Assembly: GCA_023101885.1 (NCBI GenBank)
Contig: JALPQD010000004.1
Span: 16,024,688-16,088,687, forward strand
Length of the DNA: 64,000 nt
DNA from: Typhlomys cinereus
Lineage: Eukaryota > Chordata > Mammalia > Rodentia > Platacanthomyidae
Direction: 5' to 3'
Shown here in pieces: positions 1 to 12,506 of this stretch. How positions within the stretch are numbered: the stretch's first letter is position 1; every line of letters starts with the position of its first letter. The notes below the pieces were generated by a model. That model did no database searches and was not told the origin of the DNA. It saw nothing but the letters and a program-made list of their open reading frames with translations. The position numbers and the translations under genes are program-made.

Positions 1-2006
1 TGATCACAATGCAGAATTTAGATGTAGGTATACCACATATAAATTTCAAACTCAAACATGATTTTGACATTTGATAAACTGAACAGTCCAAAAATTCATC
101 AGTAGATCAAGAGAACAACTATTATTATCATCACACTTGCTTGTATTTAACAAACAATATGAATATTAACAGTCCATTATGTGAACACTATTCATTTTAC
201 ATTAATTAATGTCTTTTTTGTGACAGATTCTCTGTTTCTTCTCTGATTTTTTAGTAATTGCTCTTCAGTGTTGTTATAATATCTTGCAATTATTGAATGT
301 TTGTTCCATTTCCTTTTACTGACCTCAATACACTTTTACTTACATTCAGGGAAGAGTTTACAATCAGGGAAATGTATGTCCTAAGTGACATCATTCATTG
401 TATACTTCTCTTTTTATTTACAATATCATGATATAATAACCATGATACAGAAAAGAAATTATGTGGAAAAGAATGAATTTTAAGAAAGAAGGAATGAATA
501 AAAACAAAAGTCATCAAAGAATCATCAGACTATGCTCAATGACTGCATGGTAGATTCTGATCACTCATTTACCTGTTCAAATTTCATTTGTAATAGTTTT
601 TCTTCTTAATAGATACTAATTCAGAAAGTAAGTTTGTACATCTACTAAGAAATCAAATAAGATAATATTTATTACATCTTGGAATTCAAGAACTTCTTAA
701 TTATATAATGATAACTATTAAAAATCTTCTGCAATCTAAAAATCCAGGTATATACCAACTTTGTTCAGAAAAATTTAAAGAAAATTATTCAGGCAATCTC
801 ACCTTTGATTTCCTCAATTCACATATGAAACTGTTTCATTGGTTTCCAACCTTCCAATATAAGAGGACACAAAGAAATTGCAGCAATTTCCTGAACTAAG
901 ACATTTTAAGTCATTTTAGAACTTTTGTATTTGTTGTTATGGTGAAAAGAAAAACAATTGACTTTTGTATTTAAAATGGAGACATTCAAAACAAATCCAT
1001 TTTTGAAACTTAAGTACTAAGCATGGTCATATAAATTCTTAAATTTTGAAAAAACACAAAGGAAAAGGTTCAAATAAAGTTTCCTTTCTTGTCAAAGTTG
1101 AAACAATTGTGGAAGTCAGCATCAGTTCAAAATTGCTTGGGAAAACTGGGTTTGTCTCTCGGTAATTATACCCTCATTTGGCAATTATATGCATTATTCT
1201 TTGAAACAGTACATTCCCTAACAATTGAATATCAGCAGTCTCTCAGTATCTTCCAATCTCTTTTGCAAAAAGTTGTCTTTCTTCATTTCCTCTTGTCCTC
1301 CAAACAAAAAAAAAAATTAGCCATTTTACATCTTCCCCTGCCCTTGGTTAAGTTGCTTTTATTCACCTTAATTAACTGCAGAAATAACTACTTCTAGAGA
1401 AGAAAAACAGAGAAGAGTCAGAGAAAAGTATTTTTTCTTAAAAAATAACTCTTGCTAAGCAGAGCAAAAATCTTCTGCCGACCTGCAGATTACAGCATCC
1501 TGTGGATCAGAAAAGCAGACCACCCAGAATTATGCCTCACTCACTCTCGCTACACAAGCTTTAACCCCCCAAAATCCATATTCTTTGCATTTTCTACTTT
1601 TCCAAGCAAATAGATATTTTCTTGAATGTTTTTCTTCTTTAAAAAATTCTTTTTTATTTCTTTGAAGCTTTTACATACACACAAAATAAACATGCTTTTA
1701 TACTGTACTCCTCCCCAACCTTCTCATCCTATCCCACTCCTTTTCTTTACAGCCTGTCTGTCTCCTCCTCCCACATCCCCTGTAAGCAACTTGCTCTTAA
1801 ATTGTTTTTGGTTCATAAATAACTTTTGTTCATAGTTACAGATATGTGATTAAGTTTTTATGAAAATCGCATGACAGAATATGCACAACTTCTGCAGCAC
1901 TGATACTATGATTAGAAACTAATCAGAACAAGGTCTTTGAAGCATGCTTCACAAGAGCAGCACATAATACATCTACTCCACATGCAGGTGTTTCTATTGA
2001 ATAATA
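1..2006. other. Unassigned AT-rich DNA
   Basis: I recognise no gene or repeat family here. Open frames in this stretch (for example 708-899 and 1089-1397) are short, low-complexity and without a recognisable domain, as expected by chance in AT-rich DNA. A polypyrimidine patch lies around 1626-1760. Confidence 0.6.
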
Positions 2007-2025
2007 ACAACAACAACAACAACAA
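2007..2025. repeat. (AAC)n microsatellite
   Basis: About six AAC units directly precede the SINE that follows. It could be an old A-rich tail of another element. Confidence 0.85.
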
Positions 2026-2033
2026 AATCTGAT

Positions 2034-2230
2034 GGGCTGGAGTTATGGCTCAGGAGTTAAGACTCTGCCTCGCAGGCAGAATGCCCTGAGTTCGAATCCC
2101 AGGTCGCATGTAAAAACGTCAGGCAGAAATGGCAGTAGCCAGAACTTCTGGTCCTAGTGGGAAGAGCCTGGAAATTCCCAGAGCAAAACAAAAGGCTTAC
2201 AATCCCAGACTCCAAAGGCAACTGGAAGAG
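2034..2230 (+). mobile_element. B2-like tRNA-derived SINE (older copy)
   Basis: The element starts with gggctggag and has a recognisable tRNA-type A-box region (tggctcaggagttaag) and B-box (gagttcgaatcc), the internal RNA polymerase III promoter. The body is related to the younger SINEs at 33.0, 41.6 and 58.6 kb but more diverged. The right boundary is uncertain and no target-site duplication is obvious. Confidence 0.8.
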
Positions 2231-2344
2231 CAGCAAAGTGGAAAGACCTGAGGCAGTAGCAGCAGCAGCAACAAAGAAGGCAATGGCATGCTAGAAGGCA
2301 ACAATGCTCCAACAGTGAATGCAGCTACCACACAGTATAAGGGA

Positions 2345-2533
2345 AGAACAAGTCCCTCCTTGTATTTTTTATGTTCTGGTCCACCACTGGAAAGTACCAC
2401 CCACAATGGGCTGAGTTTTCCATATCAATTAAGCAGACTTGTTCAGGGATCTGCTCCAACCATTGATTCTTCACAGCTGGGCTCCAAACAGCCTGCCACT
2501 GTCAGGTTGACACTTGAATTTAACAATAACACA
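2345..2533 (-). mobile_element. MaLR-like LTR fragment (ORR1/MT type), minus strand
   Basis: Read on the minus strand, the piece begins TGTGTTATTG at 2533, followed by a tract resembling the 5' part of rodent MaLR LTRs (gtcaacctgac, then cagcccattgtgggtgg). Only the 5' half can be recognised; the rest merges into unassigned DNA near 2345. These LTRs are non-autonomous and coded for nothing themselves. Subfamily not assigned. Confidence 0.5.
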
Positions 2534-2954
2534 GATCCCTGAAGAAACAGAGCACAGGAGGCATTGGTCATGATTTGGTTTAGTAATTCTGTGACTGGAA
2601 TACTAAATTAGACATTTATTCATTGAACTACCTTAAATTTCTTTGTTTAATATTTAAGTCTCTTATTTCTTATTCCAGATTCTGAGAGTCTTGAAGATTC
2701 CCAATACTTATTCCTATCCTTAGGGAAACACCAATAGTTCTTCAGTTTGGCTCCTACATAAACTGCACAGTCAATGAACACTTTGGGTTTATAATCACTA
2801 AATTACAGAGGATGATTTGGTAATTTAAAATGAAAACTCTGAATTGTTTGGACCACAATGAAACGTCTAAATTCATTTCTCAGTTAATGGTCATGAGATA
2901 TCAGTTATGTATGTAGCTGAATATTGTCAATAAAAGTTTCAAATTTTGAAACTA
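2534..2954. other. Unassigned DNA
   Basis: No gene or repeat recognised between the MaLR-like piece and the L1 fragment. Confidence 0.6.
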
Positions 2955-4070
2955 TAAAACATTTTGATCAGATTTACTCCCTAATAGGTGGATCCTAGTT
3001 CCAAATCCACTTAATGACATATACAAAGGTAAATCTCTATAACACCTACTGTAATCAAAAAGAATTATAAACAGGAGGAAAGGGGAAGGAGGACCTCCCC
3101 CACAAAAAAGGAGATAGGGGATCATGCTCCAGTAGAAAAAATAGGTCACCATCAAGTATTGCATGTAAGTAGTGAAACATCTGGTGACGCTCACTCTCAG
3201 TTTCCTTCCTGCCCACTTGCAACTTAAGAGGTTTGATCTCACCAATCAGGGAGGGTATAGGGACTGGAAGATAGATGGTAACCATCTTACAAATGGGACA
3301 CTGACTTCCCTACCACTGCTGTGTTCTACTCCTATTCTTCCACCTACCTTTGAGTCTCCTCTTATATTAAGATCTTCATTTAAACAGTCTTTTATCTTTG
3401 GTTAGGATGACCTTCGATACCAATCAGAATGCAGCCAAGAGAGGTGCAGGAAAAGCAAAACTGAAAACAACAACAAACCATAATTCAGAACACCAAACAC
3501 TACATTAATCGCCTGCAAACAAACCAGCTAAATCTCTCCCCATTCTAAGCTCAGGGAACTTTGCAGAAGAGGGGGTTGCAAGATTGTAAGGGCTTAAAAA
3601 TGGGGAGGACCGACAATATGCAAGAGAGTCCACACAAGTTAGGACTGTAGCAGTCAGAATTGAACTTTGCCTAACCTGCACAATGACCGATATGTCAACA
3701 ACCCCTTAAAGTCTACAATGGATCACAAGGGAGGACTCCAGGCAGTAGGATCCTTGGAGTTAAGGGATTAGCAGTTATTGTAGAGTTCCCATACTAACAG
3801 GGAGACCAAGAAGGGGCTGCAGGCTATGCCACTGAATCCTTACCCTTCATTAGGATGGAGGACTCAGAGGGAAGTTTGGCATTTACACAGAAGGATGTTC
3901 CGAGGAATAGGAGGGAGGAAGGGGGAGCCACTGGGAGAGAGAGGGAAGAAGGGGGTAAAAGGAAGAGGGAAGGAGGAAGAGTACAAGGGGAATAACTAAG
4001 GGGAGGGGGGAGAGAGAAGACAGTGATATCTAATGAGCTTCTATGATTAGGAAAAAATAAAATGTGGGGA
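2955..4070 (+). mobile_element. LINE-1 fragment, 5'-truncated, plus strand (L1-E)
   Basis: This is the L1 3' UTR in sense orientation. Its sequence is the reverse complement of the corresponding parts of L1-B and L1-C (for example tcctaataggtggatcc-like start, then aggtcaccatcaag, then the polypurine tract 3900-4020). It ends in an A-rich tail near 4045-4070. The insert is about 1.1 kb and holds little or none of ORF2. A 7 bp ttgatca at both ends (near 2965 and 4086) is a weak target-site duplication candidate. Confidence 0.85.
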
Positions 4071-4206
4071 AAATAATGTATTATTGATCATAATAAATTA
4101 TATTATTCAGTATGTGTTATGATACGTGTTTGTAGATCTTGAAAGTGTAGGTAGAGCCCACAATGATTAAAAAAATAGAAGCAAGAAAATTATAGTAAAA
4201 GTTACT

Positions 4207-4545
4207 GTAAGGCTGGAGATAGAGCTCAGAAAGTTAAAGTATTTGTTGAACAAGCTAAAGAACTGAAGAGCATGTGCTCAGATCCAGATGTTCTTGAGTA
4301 TGACAGCCCTTGAGAAGTTTAGCTTCAGAAGATGAAGCCTAGGAAATAACTCTGTACACTGGCTTGCCAGATTAGCCTTTTAGACAGGATCTGGTTCCAT
4401 TTACAGATCCTGCTACAAAAAAAAATGGTGAACAAAATACAGAGGATGATCACTGATATCAACCTTGGGCAAGCACATGTGTGCCCACACACATGCAAAC
4501 ATGCAAAGAGACATACATACATGCACATGCCACATCGTCCATATA
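4207..4545 (+). mobile_element. Degenerate B2/B4-like SINE
   Basis: It begins aggctggagatagagctcag, like the tRNA head of rodent SINEs, and ends about 300 bp later in a (CA/ACAT)-rich tail at 4480-4545, the usual shape of these elements. The middle is too diverged to place, so it may be two fragments. Confidence 0.5.
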
Positions 4546-5699
4546 CATATGAAAATGGAACAAATATAAGATATATAAAATAAATGGAATTATTCTAAAT
4601 AGTTCACTTGCCCAATACCTTATATATTCACTGAATTGACTCTATTAGGCATATAATTGTCCATTACTGAGAAAATATAGCCACTGTAATGTAGTAAATA
4701 AAGAACATTTCAATGCAAACTAATTGAAGAAGGATTATATTAAAACTCCCAAAAGAATGCTAAGAATACAGGATTAACTCAGTGTCTCAGAATTTGACAA
4801 TTTAAATCAATCTATCATTAGCATTTCTATTAGCTGTTTCAGAACACTTATTTTATTTAAGAAGGACATTTTGTTAAAATTCAGTACCAAAACAAACTAA
4901 ATCAAGAAGTGACCAAGCAAAGAAAAATATAAGAAAACTCTTAATCAAAAATAATCATTACCTTTATATGGCCAATTCTACCTAGGAGAAACTTCAAAAG
5001 AACACTGAACAGTGAAACTTCAGTTTAAATTGAAATCAGCAACAAAGGAAGATGTTCAGCATTACTAATGTTCAACAATCTTCCAGGGATCCTAGATTAT
5101 GTAACTGTTCGTGAAACCAGATGATTTATAACAAATACATATTTATGTTTTTCTTTGGCAGAAAAGTCCTTTAAATGATAAAGTATGCTGTAATAGAAGG
5201 CCAAAGTGTTAAAATATATAGGTAATAAACTTAATTATAGAAATAATAGAAAAGTAAAATTAATAAAAATGAATAAACTGAATAGTCCAGAAACTGAACT
5301 ATGCAAATGTGAGTACCTGATATATAATTATGTTAGCAGCTGTAATTTATGCCTTAACAATGACAAATTTGGTAAGGTGAGAATTTCAACATCAAGCAAG
5401 TTTTTAGAAGAAATAAAAATCACATTCATTGCTAATGATAGTGGAAACTGATCAGTTTATTATGGAGCATAAAGATTGATTGAAGTGAAAGTAGAATAGA
5501 CCCATAATTGAGATTAATAAGATGCCAATGATGTCTGAAAGGATTTGCTTCCTTCAAGGCAATCTTCAAATATACTCATCTACAGATTTTTTTCCAAGGT
5601 GTTTCCGCATTAAGGTTAGTGCCTGTGGAATGTTAGACTACATGCTTCAGGCATTCCATCTTTGAAAAGTTTTCTTAGACAAAGTTCACTGCTCTGTAT
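4546..5699. other. Unassigned AT-rich DNA
   Basis: No gene or repeat recognised. An 81-codon plus frame at 5206-5451 is lysine/asparagine-rich and shows no motif I know. The upstream part of the ERV relic could extend into this region below what I can see. Confidence 0.5.
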
Positions 5700-7850
5700 C
5701 TCCCAGTCCATTTGCCTGTAAGTAAAATTGGAGAATCAACAGAAAACAGAAACCTAGGGAACAGAGTACTAGAATACTGACATCTTGTCAAGAGGGGCAC
5801 TTTGGTATATGGTGATGATATGCTGATGCCATCATGATATTTTATTGATTATCTACATTCAAATTTTTTCCATAAGAGTTGAATAGTACAAAAACCAAAC
5901 ATACAGCAGTCAATTTCCAATCATCAAGGTGATCTGAAACAAGGAACAATGACAGACATGCAAAACTATAATTAGAAATGTCACATAGGCTGCATTCTAA
6001 AGAGTGCCTTGTCAAGGTAATCTTGGTGGGTATCTAACTAAGAAGAGAAAATTTGGAATATTAAAACATGAAAATTTGAAAGTTGTTCATCATGAGCTGG
6101 ATGTTATCTGACACACCATCACTAAAGTTGTATAGGCTGAGGAGAAATCTATCATCAAATGGAAGTACTAGATATGTGACAAAGCCTGAGCAGGCCCTGA
6201 AAGCACAATAACATTATATAAAACATTGTTTGAATGTCTTTATTTCCTATAAATGTTACAATGCCTTTTATGCTCAGGAATGTACTGATAGTTTCTTGGG
6301 TATGGGTATGTCCTATGAGAGGTTAATCCCGAAAGAGATGACTAATGCTTGGTTCACAGGTGATTTTTTTATGTTGTGAGCACCATTAAAAAGTGGACAG
6401 CTGTAGCATTACACTCGCTTTCTGGAACTACTCTGAAGAATACTGGTGAAGGAAAATCATCACAAAGGACAGAACTCTGACATTGTGGTGCATACTGATT
6501 CTTAGTATGTAATCAATGTTTTTCTGGGTGCTCAGAAACTCAGAGAGAAAATAATTGGACAGTTCATGAGAAAATCATTTGGGGAAGAGGCTTATGAATA
6601 GATATCTTCAAATGGGCCAAGGACATAAAGATACATATATTCAATGTAAATAATTATTATGAGTGACTTAATAGTGGAGACATTCAGTAATCAGGTGGGT
6701 AGAATGGCCAATTCTGTAGATGATAAACTTCTTTGTCCTGTCATCCCTATCAATGCCTAGTGGGCCCAGAAAAAAAAATGAGCATGGTGAGAGAGATGGA
6801 AATTATGCATGGGCTCAACAGTGGACTTCTACTCATCAAGGCTTTTCTAATTACAGTTGTTTCTGAAGGCCAATACCAGGTACATAAAACCAACAATTGG
6901 TGTCCTGATGGGACACCAATAATCCAGCATGACCAACTAATAACCTGGTGGCCTCTTGACTACACTAGGCCACTTCAATATTGGATCGATAGTGCTTTGT
7001 CCTTACTGGAATACATACATATTCTGGGTATGAATTTACTTTTTCTACATTCAATCTATACCAAAAACTCCAATATTTAACAAAACTACCATCTCTGGAC
7101 TCAGAGAATGTCTTATCTTCTGTCATGGCTTTCCACAATCATGGTTAATAACTGAAGAACTCACTTCAGAGCCATAGAAGCACAGCAGTGGGTTCCTGTT
7201 TTTGGAATTCACTGGTCTTACCATATTTCCCACCCTTCCAAAGCAATGACTACATAGAACTGTGGGAAGATCTTTTAAAAGCACAGTTACAGTGCCCATT
7301 AGGTGGTAATACTCTAGAAGTCTGTAGGAAGGGTCCTACAGAAGGCAGCATATACCTTGAATTAGTGTCTAGTACATAGTATTGTGTCGGCTATAGCCTG
7401 GATTCATGGGTTCAAGAATCAAGGAATAGAAACAGGAATGGTATCACTCATCATCACTAATAGTGTGACCCATTAGGAAAAAAATTTTGTTTCCATTCTC
7501 CCAATAGACATAGCAAACATTTCATTGAACCAGAAGATAAACTTTACTCATCTATTTTGGGCTCCCATGCCCTTAAGTCAACAGACTAGAAAAGGTATAA
7601 CAGTATTAAAGGGCATGATTGATCCAGACTACTAGGTCATAATGTAACTGATTTTTCACAATGAAGTTAAGGAATAGTATTTCTGAAATATAGGAGATCT
7701 AAGGCATTACTGATGTTAACACAGTCCTGTGATTAAGATCATTGGGAAATGGCAACAATCAAATCTAGTCAGGAGAATAAATGGCCGAGATCCTTCAGAA
7801 AGGAAGATATGAATAATCTCTCAAGTAAAGAACAGATATGCTTGCTGAGG
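5700..7850 (+). pseudogene. ERV-L-like pol relic (decayed endogenous retrovirus)
   Basis: A dead retroviral pol region on the plus strand, with matches scattered over all three frames. In order: a YGDD-like reverse transcriptase catalytic box at 5808-5819; an RNase H-like stretch around 6330-6660; integrase traces, with WWPLDY at about 6946-6963 (probable first catalytic Asp at 6958) and YIELWEDLLK near 7251-7280 (probable catalytic Glu at 7257); then dUTPase-like residues (IDPDY, 7618-7632) followed at once by a stop. The order RT, RNase H, integrase, dUTPase is typical of ERV-L (class III) elements. Many stops and frameshifts break it: the 115-codon frame at 6733-7080 and the 63-codon frame at 7188-7379 are out of phase. 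No gag, env or flanking LTR was identified. Not functional. Class is inferred from the dUTPase position and remembered family resemblance. Confidence 0.72.
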
Positions 7851-8448
7851 GGAGAAGAAATGTATAATGTGCTTTAGAAATATAGAAATATGGAATGCTC
7901 TTACAAATGTCATCTAAAGCTAAATGACCAGTTACAGAAATAAGGATTGTAACTGCCATGACTGCTTCTGTCCTATTCTGTTAATATTATGCTTCTGCAT
8001 GTATACACATACATTAAGCAGATATTTTTTTCTTTTTTTTACCACTAATGTAATACAAATTGAGATAATACCTGTAGTTAAGTGGTAAAGTATTGTAATA
8101 TGCATTATGATATTAAGTTATAGGATATTGAAGACTCAATAATTCTCAATGGATTTTTTCAAATACTTTGGGGGAAGATAATATGTTTGTGGTTTGTACA
8201 TGGGATAGTTTGGCAATATTATGATCTTGTTATTATTTTATGCATAGATTAAGAATTATATGAATCTAAGGGATGAACTTGTGATCATTAATCTTGGATG
8301 CAAACATAACTGATATTTGCCAACAGATAAATTATTGGACTACCTGAAGGAATTAACTAGTTTATGTTATTTGAAATAGAATTCCACATCCTAAATGAAG
8401 GCTAGTAGACCCTCATTCATTAGTAGACCAAATAAAAAAGGAAGGCTT

Positions 8449-8449
<1 letters not shown>
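7851..8449. other. Unassigned AT-rich DNA
   Basis: Nothing recognised. If the ERV relic kept a 3' LTR it would be expected here, but I could not identify one. Confidence 0.5.

Positions 8450-8501
<52 letters not shown>
8450..8501. repeat. (TC)n microsatellite
   Basis: About 25 uninterrupted TC units. The long frames across it on both strands (poly Leu-Ser and poly Arg-Glu) are translation artefacts. Confidence 0.97.
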
Positions 8502-8503
<2 letters not shown>

Positions 8504-8844
8504 TTCTCTTGCTCTGTTGTATTTCAACGACCTCATCTTTCCTGCTACCACTATTCCTCACTAACATTAGATCCAGCTTCATAAACTTTTGCAGGTGGGC
8601 TGGAGGCCAGTGACTATATCCTGCAGTATCATACTGAACTGCTAAAATATTCCACACCTAGATAGTCACTGTTGGATTCCTTCTAACTAATCTCATAAGA
8701 CAATCCAATAAGTTTGCTTTTTGTATATTCGTTCTATTGGTTCTTCAGAAATGCCTAATAGACAATATAGACATACAAGTGTTACGATATAAAAATTCAT
8801 CCATAATGGTTTAAAATACATTCTCACACACACTGTTGACACAG
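8502..8844. other. Unassigned DNA
   Basis: Unique-looking sequence between the TC repeat and L1-A; nothing recognised. Confidence 0.6.
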
Positions 8845-8857
8845 AAATCCCAAACTT
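8845..8857. repeat. Target-site duplication, left copy (L1-A)
   Basis: aaatcccaaactt, repeated exactly at 13920-13932, brackets the L1-A insertion. Confidence 0.9.
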
Positions 8858-9382
8858 ACTTTTTTTATTTTTTGTTTTTTTCTTTTTTTAAATTATTATT
8901 TCTGCTCATACAAACTTAACAGGTACACCAGTCCCCTCCCTCCCTCACCTCCCCCTGACCCCCATTCTCCCCCTCCTTTCTTTCCTCCATCCTCATTCCA
9001 CAGTGCTACCCCCCAATCCCCAGAGCATCCTTTACAGTGCATGCCAAACTCTTCTGGGTTCTCATCTCTGATGAGTTGCAAGGACCCAGGGGCATATCCC
9101 AGAACCATTTCCAGTGTTCCCCTTAAGCTTAGGAACACTACTGTGACTGTCAGTCCCTATCCTCCAAGGATCCTAGTGCCTTTAGTCCATGCTAGACTTT
9201 GTGGGGTCAATAATGTGTTGGACATAGAGTAGGTCATGCAAAGTCCTATTATGATTGCTTCGGCCCTAACTTGTGTGGAGTATCTTGCATATCATTGCTC
9301 CTCCCATCCTTATGCTCTTACAATCCTACCCCCCCTCTTCCTCAACTTTCCCTGAGCTTCTGGATGGGGACAGATTAGGCTT

Positions 9383-12300
9383 GGCCCATTTGTTTCCTTG
9401 GCGTTTAGTTTTTGAAGTTCTTTGTGCACTCTGGATAATAGAGCTCTATCAGATATGTGGTTTGTGAAGATTTTCTTCCATTCTGTGGGTTGCCTTTGTA
9501 CTCAAGTTACAATCTCCTTATCTGAACAAAAGCTCTTTAATTTCAAAAAATCCCATCTGTTGAGTGTTGTTTGTAGTGACTGTTCTATTGGATATCCATT
9601 TAAGAACTGTTGGCCTAGCCCAACAGCTTGAGGGAGTTCCCTACACTTTTAATTATGATTTTTTATAGTCTCTGGCCTTAAATTGAGGTTCTTGACCCAT
9701 TTGGAATTAATTCTTGTACATGGTGACAAGTCCGGGTCCAGTTTTAATTTTCTGCATGTGGAGATCCAGTTTTGTCAGCACCATTTGTTGAAGATGCTGT
9801 TCTTTTTCCATTGGATTTTTTGGGCCCTTTTGTCAAAGATCAAATGGCAGTGCCCGGCTGTTTTTACAACTATGGATTTGCAGTACAGACTAAAGTTTGG
9901 TATGGTGATACCTCCAGCTGTGTTTTTGTTACTCAGGATTGTGCTTGCTATCCTGGGTTTTTGTGCCTCCATATGAATTTTGAGATTGTTTGGTCAACTT
10001 CTTTAAAGAATTGCTTTGAGATTTTTAATTGGTATAGCATTGAATCTGTATATTGTCTTTGGTAGGATGGTCATTTTTATAATCTTGATTCTGCCAATCT
10101 AAGAACATGGGAGGTGTTTCCACCTTCTGGTATCTTCTGCAATTTCTTTCTTTAGGGTTTTAAAGTTTTCACTTTAAAGGTCTCTTACTTCCTTGGTTAG
10201 GTTTATTCCAAGGTATTTCCTTTTTTTTAAGGGCTATAGTAAATGAGATTGTTTCTCTCAGGGCTTTTCCACTTCTTTCATTCTGGGCATATAGGAAGGC
10301 CACTGATTTTTGTACATTTATTTTGTCCTGCCACCCTGCTGAACTTCTGTATTAGTTCCAAGAGCTTCCTGGTGGAGATTTTAGGATCACTCAGGTATAA
10401 GATCTTGTCATCTGCAAATAGAGATAACTTGACTTATTCCTTGCAAATTTGAATTCCTTTTATGTCCCTTTCTGTCTTACGGCTTCAGCTAAGACTTCGA
10501 GTACAATATTTAATAGAAGTGGTGAGAATGGAGAGCCTTGTCTAGTTCCTTATAGAAGTGGGAATGCATGTTTTTCCCCATTGAGTATAATCCTTGCTGT
10601 GGGCTTGTTGTATACAGCTTTTATTATGTTGATAAAGATTCCTAACATTCTAAACTTGACTAGGGTTTTGATCATAAAGGGCTGTTGGATCTTGTCAAAA
10701 GCTTTTTCTGAATCTATTAAGAGTATCATGTGGTCTTGGACTTTGGACTGGTTTATATGGTGAATTATATTTATTGATTTGCATATGTTGAACCAACCTT
10801 GTGTGTCTGGGATAAAGCCTACTTGATCCCCGTGGATGATCTTTTTGATATGTTTTTGAATCCAATTTGCTAAGACTTTGTTGAGAATCTTTGCATCTGT
10901 GTTCATCAGCGAGATTGGCTTATAGTTTTCTTTTTTACGTGTATCTTTATTAGGTTTAGGGATTAAGATGATATTAGCTTCATAGAAGGAATTTGGTAGT
11001 GTTCCTTCTTTTGTTATTTGATGGAACTGTTTAAGGATTATTGGTAGATCTCTGTGCTGAATCCATCTGGTCCAGGACATTTTTTGGTGGGAAGATTCGA
11101 GATTACTTCCTCGATTTCCTCATATGTTATAATTCACAACTTCCTGATCCAATTTAGGTAAATTATGTGTACTTAGAAACTCATCCATCACTTTTGTGTT
11201 GTCAAATTTCACTAAGTTTTTGAAATATGACCTTGTAATTCTCTGGATTTCTTGGGTATCAGTAGTGATACCTCCATTTTCGTTTCTAATTTTGTTAATT
11301 TGGGCTTTCTCTTTCTTGCTTTTTTTTTAATTTAGCTAGGGATGTATCAATCTTATTGTTTTTTTCAAAAAAACCAGCTTTTCGACTGATTGATTCTCTG
11401 TATCGTTTTCCTAATCTCCATTTCAGATATTTCTCCTCTTATTTTGCTAATCTCCTCCCTTCTCCTGCTTTTCAGATCAGATTACTCTCGTGTCTCTAAA
11501 GCTTTAAGCTGCATTGTTATTTATTTCTGATGTTTCCATTTTTTAATGTAGGCATTAAGAGCTATGAATTTACCTCCTAGGACAGCTTTCATTGTGTCCT
11601 GAGATTTTGGTAAGTTGTATTTTCATTATTGTTCACTTTCAGGAAATCTTGAATTTCCTTTGTAATTTCTTCCTTAATCCAATTCTCATTCAGCATCATA
11701 GTGTTAAGTTTCCAGAAGTTAGTGTATTTTCTGTTGCTTGTTTTGTTGTGGATGTCAAGCTTTAGGCCATGGTGGTCTGATAAGGTACAGGCTAGAATTT
11801 CAACATTCCTGCATATGTGGAGATTCGTTTTGTGGTCCAATATGTGATCTTTTTTGGAGAAAGGTCTCTGTGCTGCTGAGAAAAAATGTGTATTCTTTGG
11901 TGCATGGAAGAAAAGTTCGAAGAGATCTGTAAAGTCCATTTCAGTAAGGGTTTGATTAAGCTCCAAAGTGTCTCTGTTAAGATTTTTGCCTGTTGATCTA
12001 TCCCATGTTGAGAGGGCAGTGTTGAAATCCCCAAGAATTATCATTTTGGGATTGGTTTCTTACTTTAGATGTTGTAGGGTTTGCTTAATGAATGTGTGTG
12101 TGGGGGGTGTATTGGATGCATATATATTCAGTATTGTAAAGTCTTCCTGATGAATTTTACCTGTGACTAAAATGTAGTATCCATCTGTGTCTCATGATTT
12201 TTTTTGGTTTGAAGTCCACTTTGTCTGATATCATAATGGCTACCCCTGCCTGTTTTTTGGTTCTATTAGCTTGCAGAATTTTTGACCATCCTTTTATTTT

Positions 12301-12462
12301 TAGGATGTGCCTATCTTTTGTGATGAGATGGGTTTCCTGCAGGCACCAGATTGATGGATTGTGATATTTAATCCAAGTTTGTAATCTGTGTCTCTTGATC
12401 AGTGAGTTAATTCCATTAATATTTAATGTTATAATGGAGAAACTATTTTTAATTCCGGACAT
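9383..12462 (-). pseudogene. L1 ORF2 remnant (endonuclease-reverse transcriptase), L1-A
   Basis: ORF2p nicks target DNA and reverse-transcribes L1 RNA. Its ATG lies at 12462, just past ORF1. The endonuclease domain shows QETHL (frame 12157-12462), GDFN and SDHHGLKLD (frame 11589-12044). Reverse transcriptase shows a 176-codon open stretch (10550-11080) with [14 protein letters not shown] and DSEKAFDKI, and the catalytic FADD at 10407-10418. The reading frame is split into at least four out-of-phase pieces with in-frame stops. The C-terminal Cys-rich region is removed by the deletion at about 9382. Usual length of the family is about 1,270 residues; none of it is translatable as one protein. 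Confidence 0.92.
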
Positions 12463-12506
12463 TTATTATTTTTAGTGGCTTCTGTAAGTGTATTGTTTCA
12501 CTTTTA

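Noticed and set aside
5206..5451. 81-codon plus frame as a small gene
   Set aside because: AT-rich, Lys/Asn-rich composition is typical of chance frames in this DNA, and no homology is recognised.
8391..8657. Open frames across 8391-8657 on both strands (Arg-Glu or Leu-Ser repeats)
   Set aside because: They are translations of the (TC)n microsatellite with no domain or gene structure around them.
10550..11080. Possible active reverse transcriptase gene
   Set aside because: It is only one open piece of L1 ORF2; neighbouring pieces are out of phase and the C-terminus is deleted.
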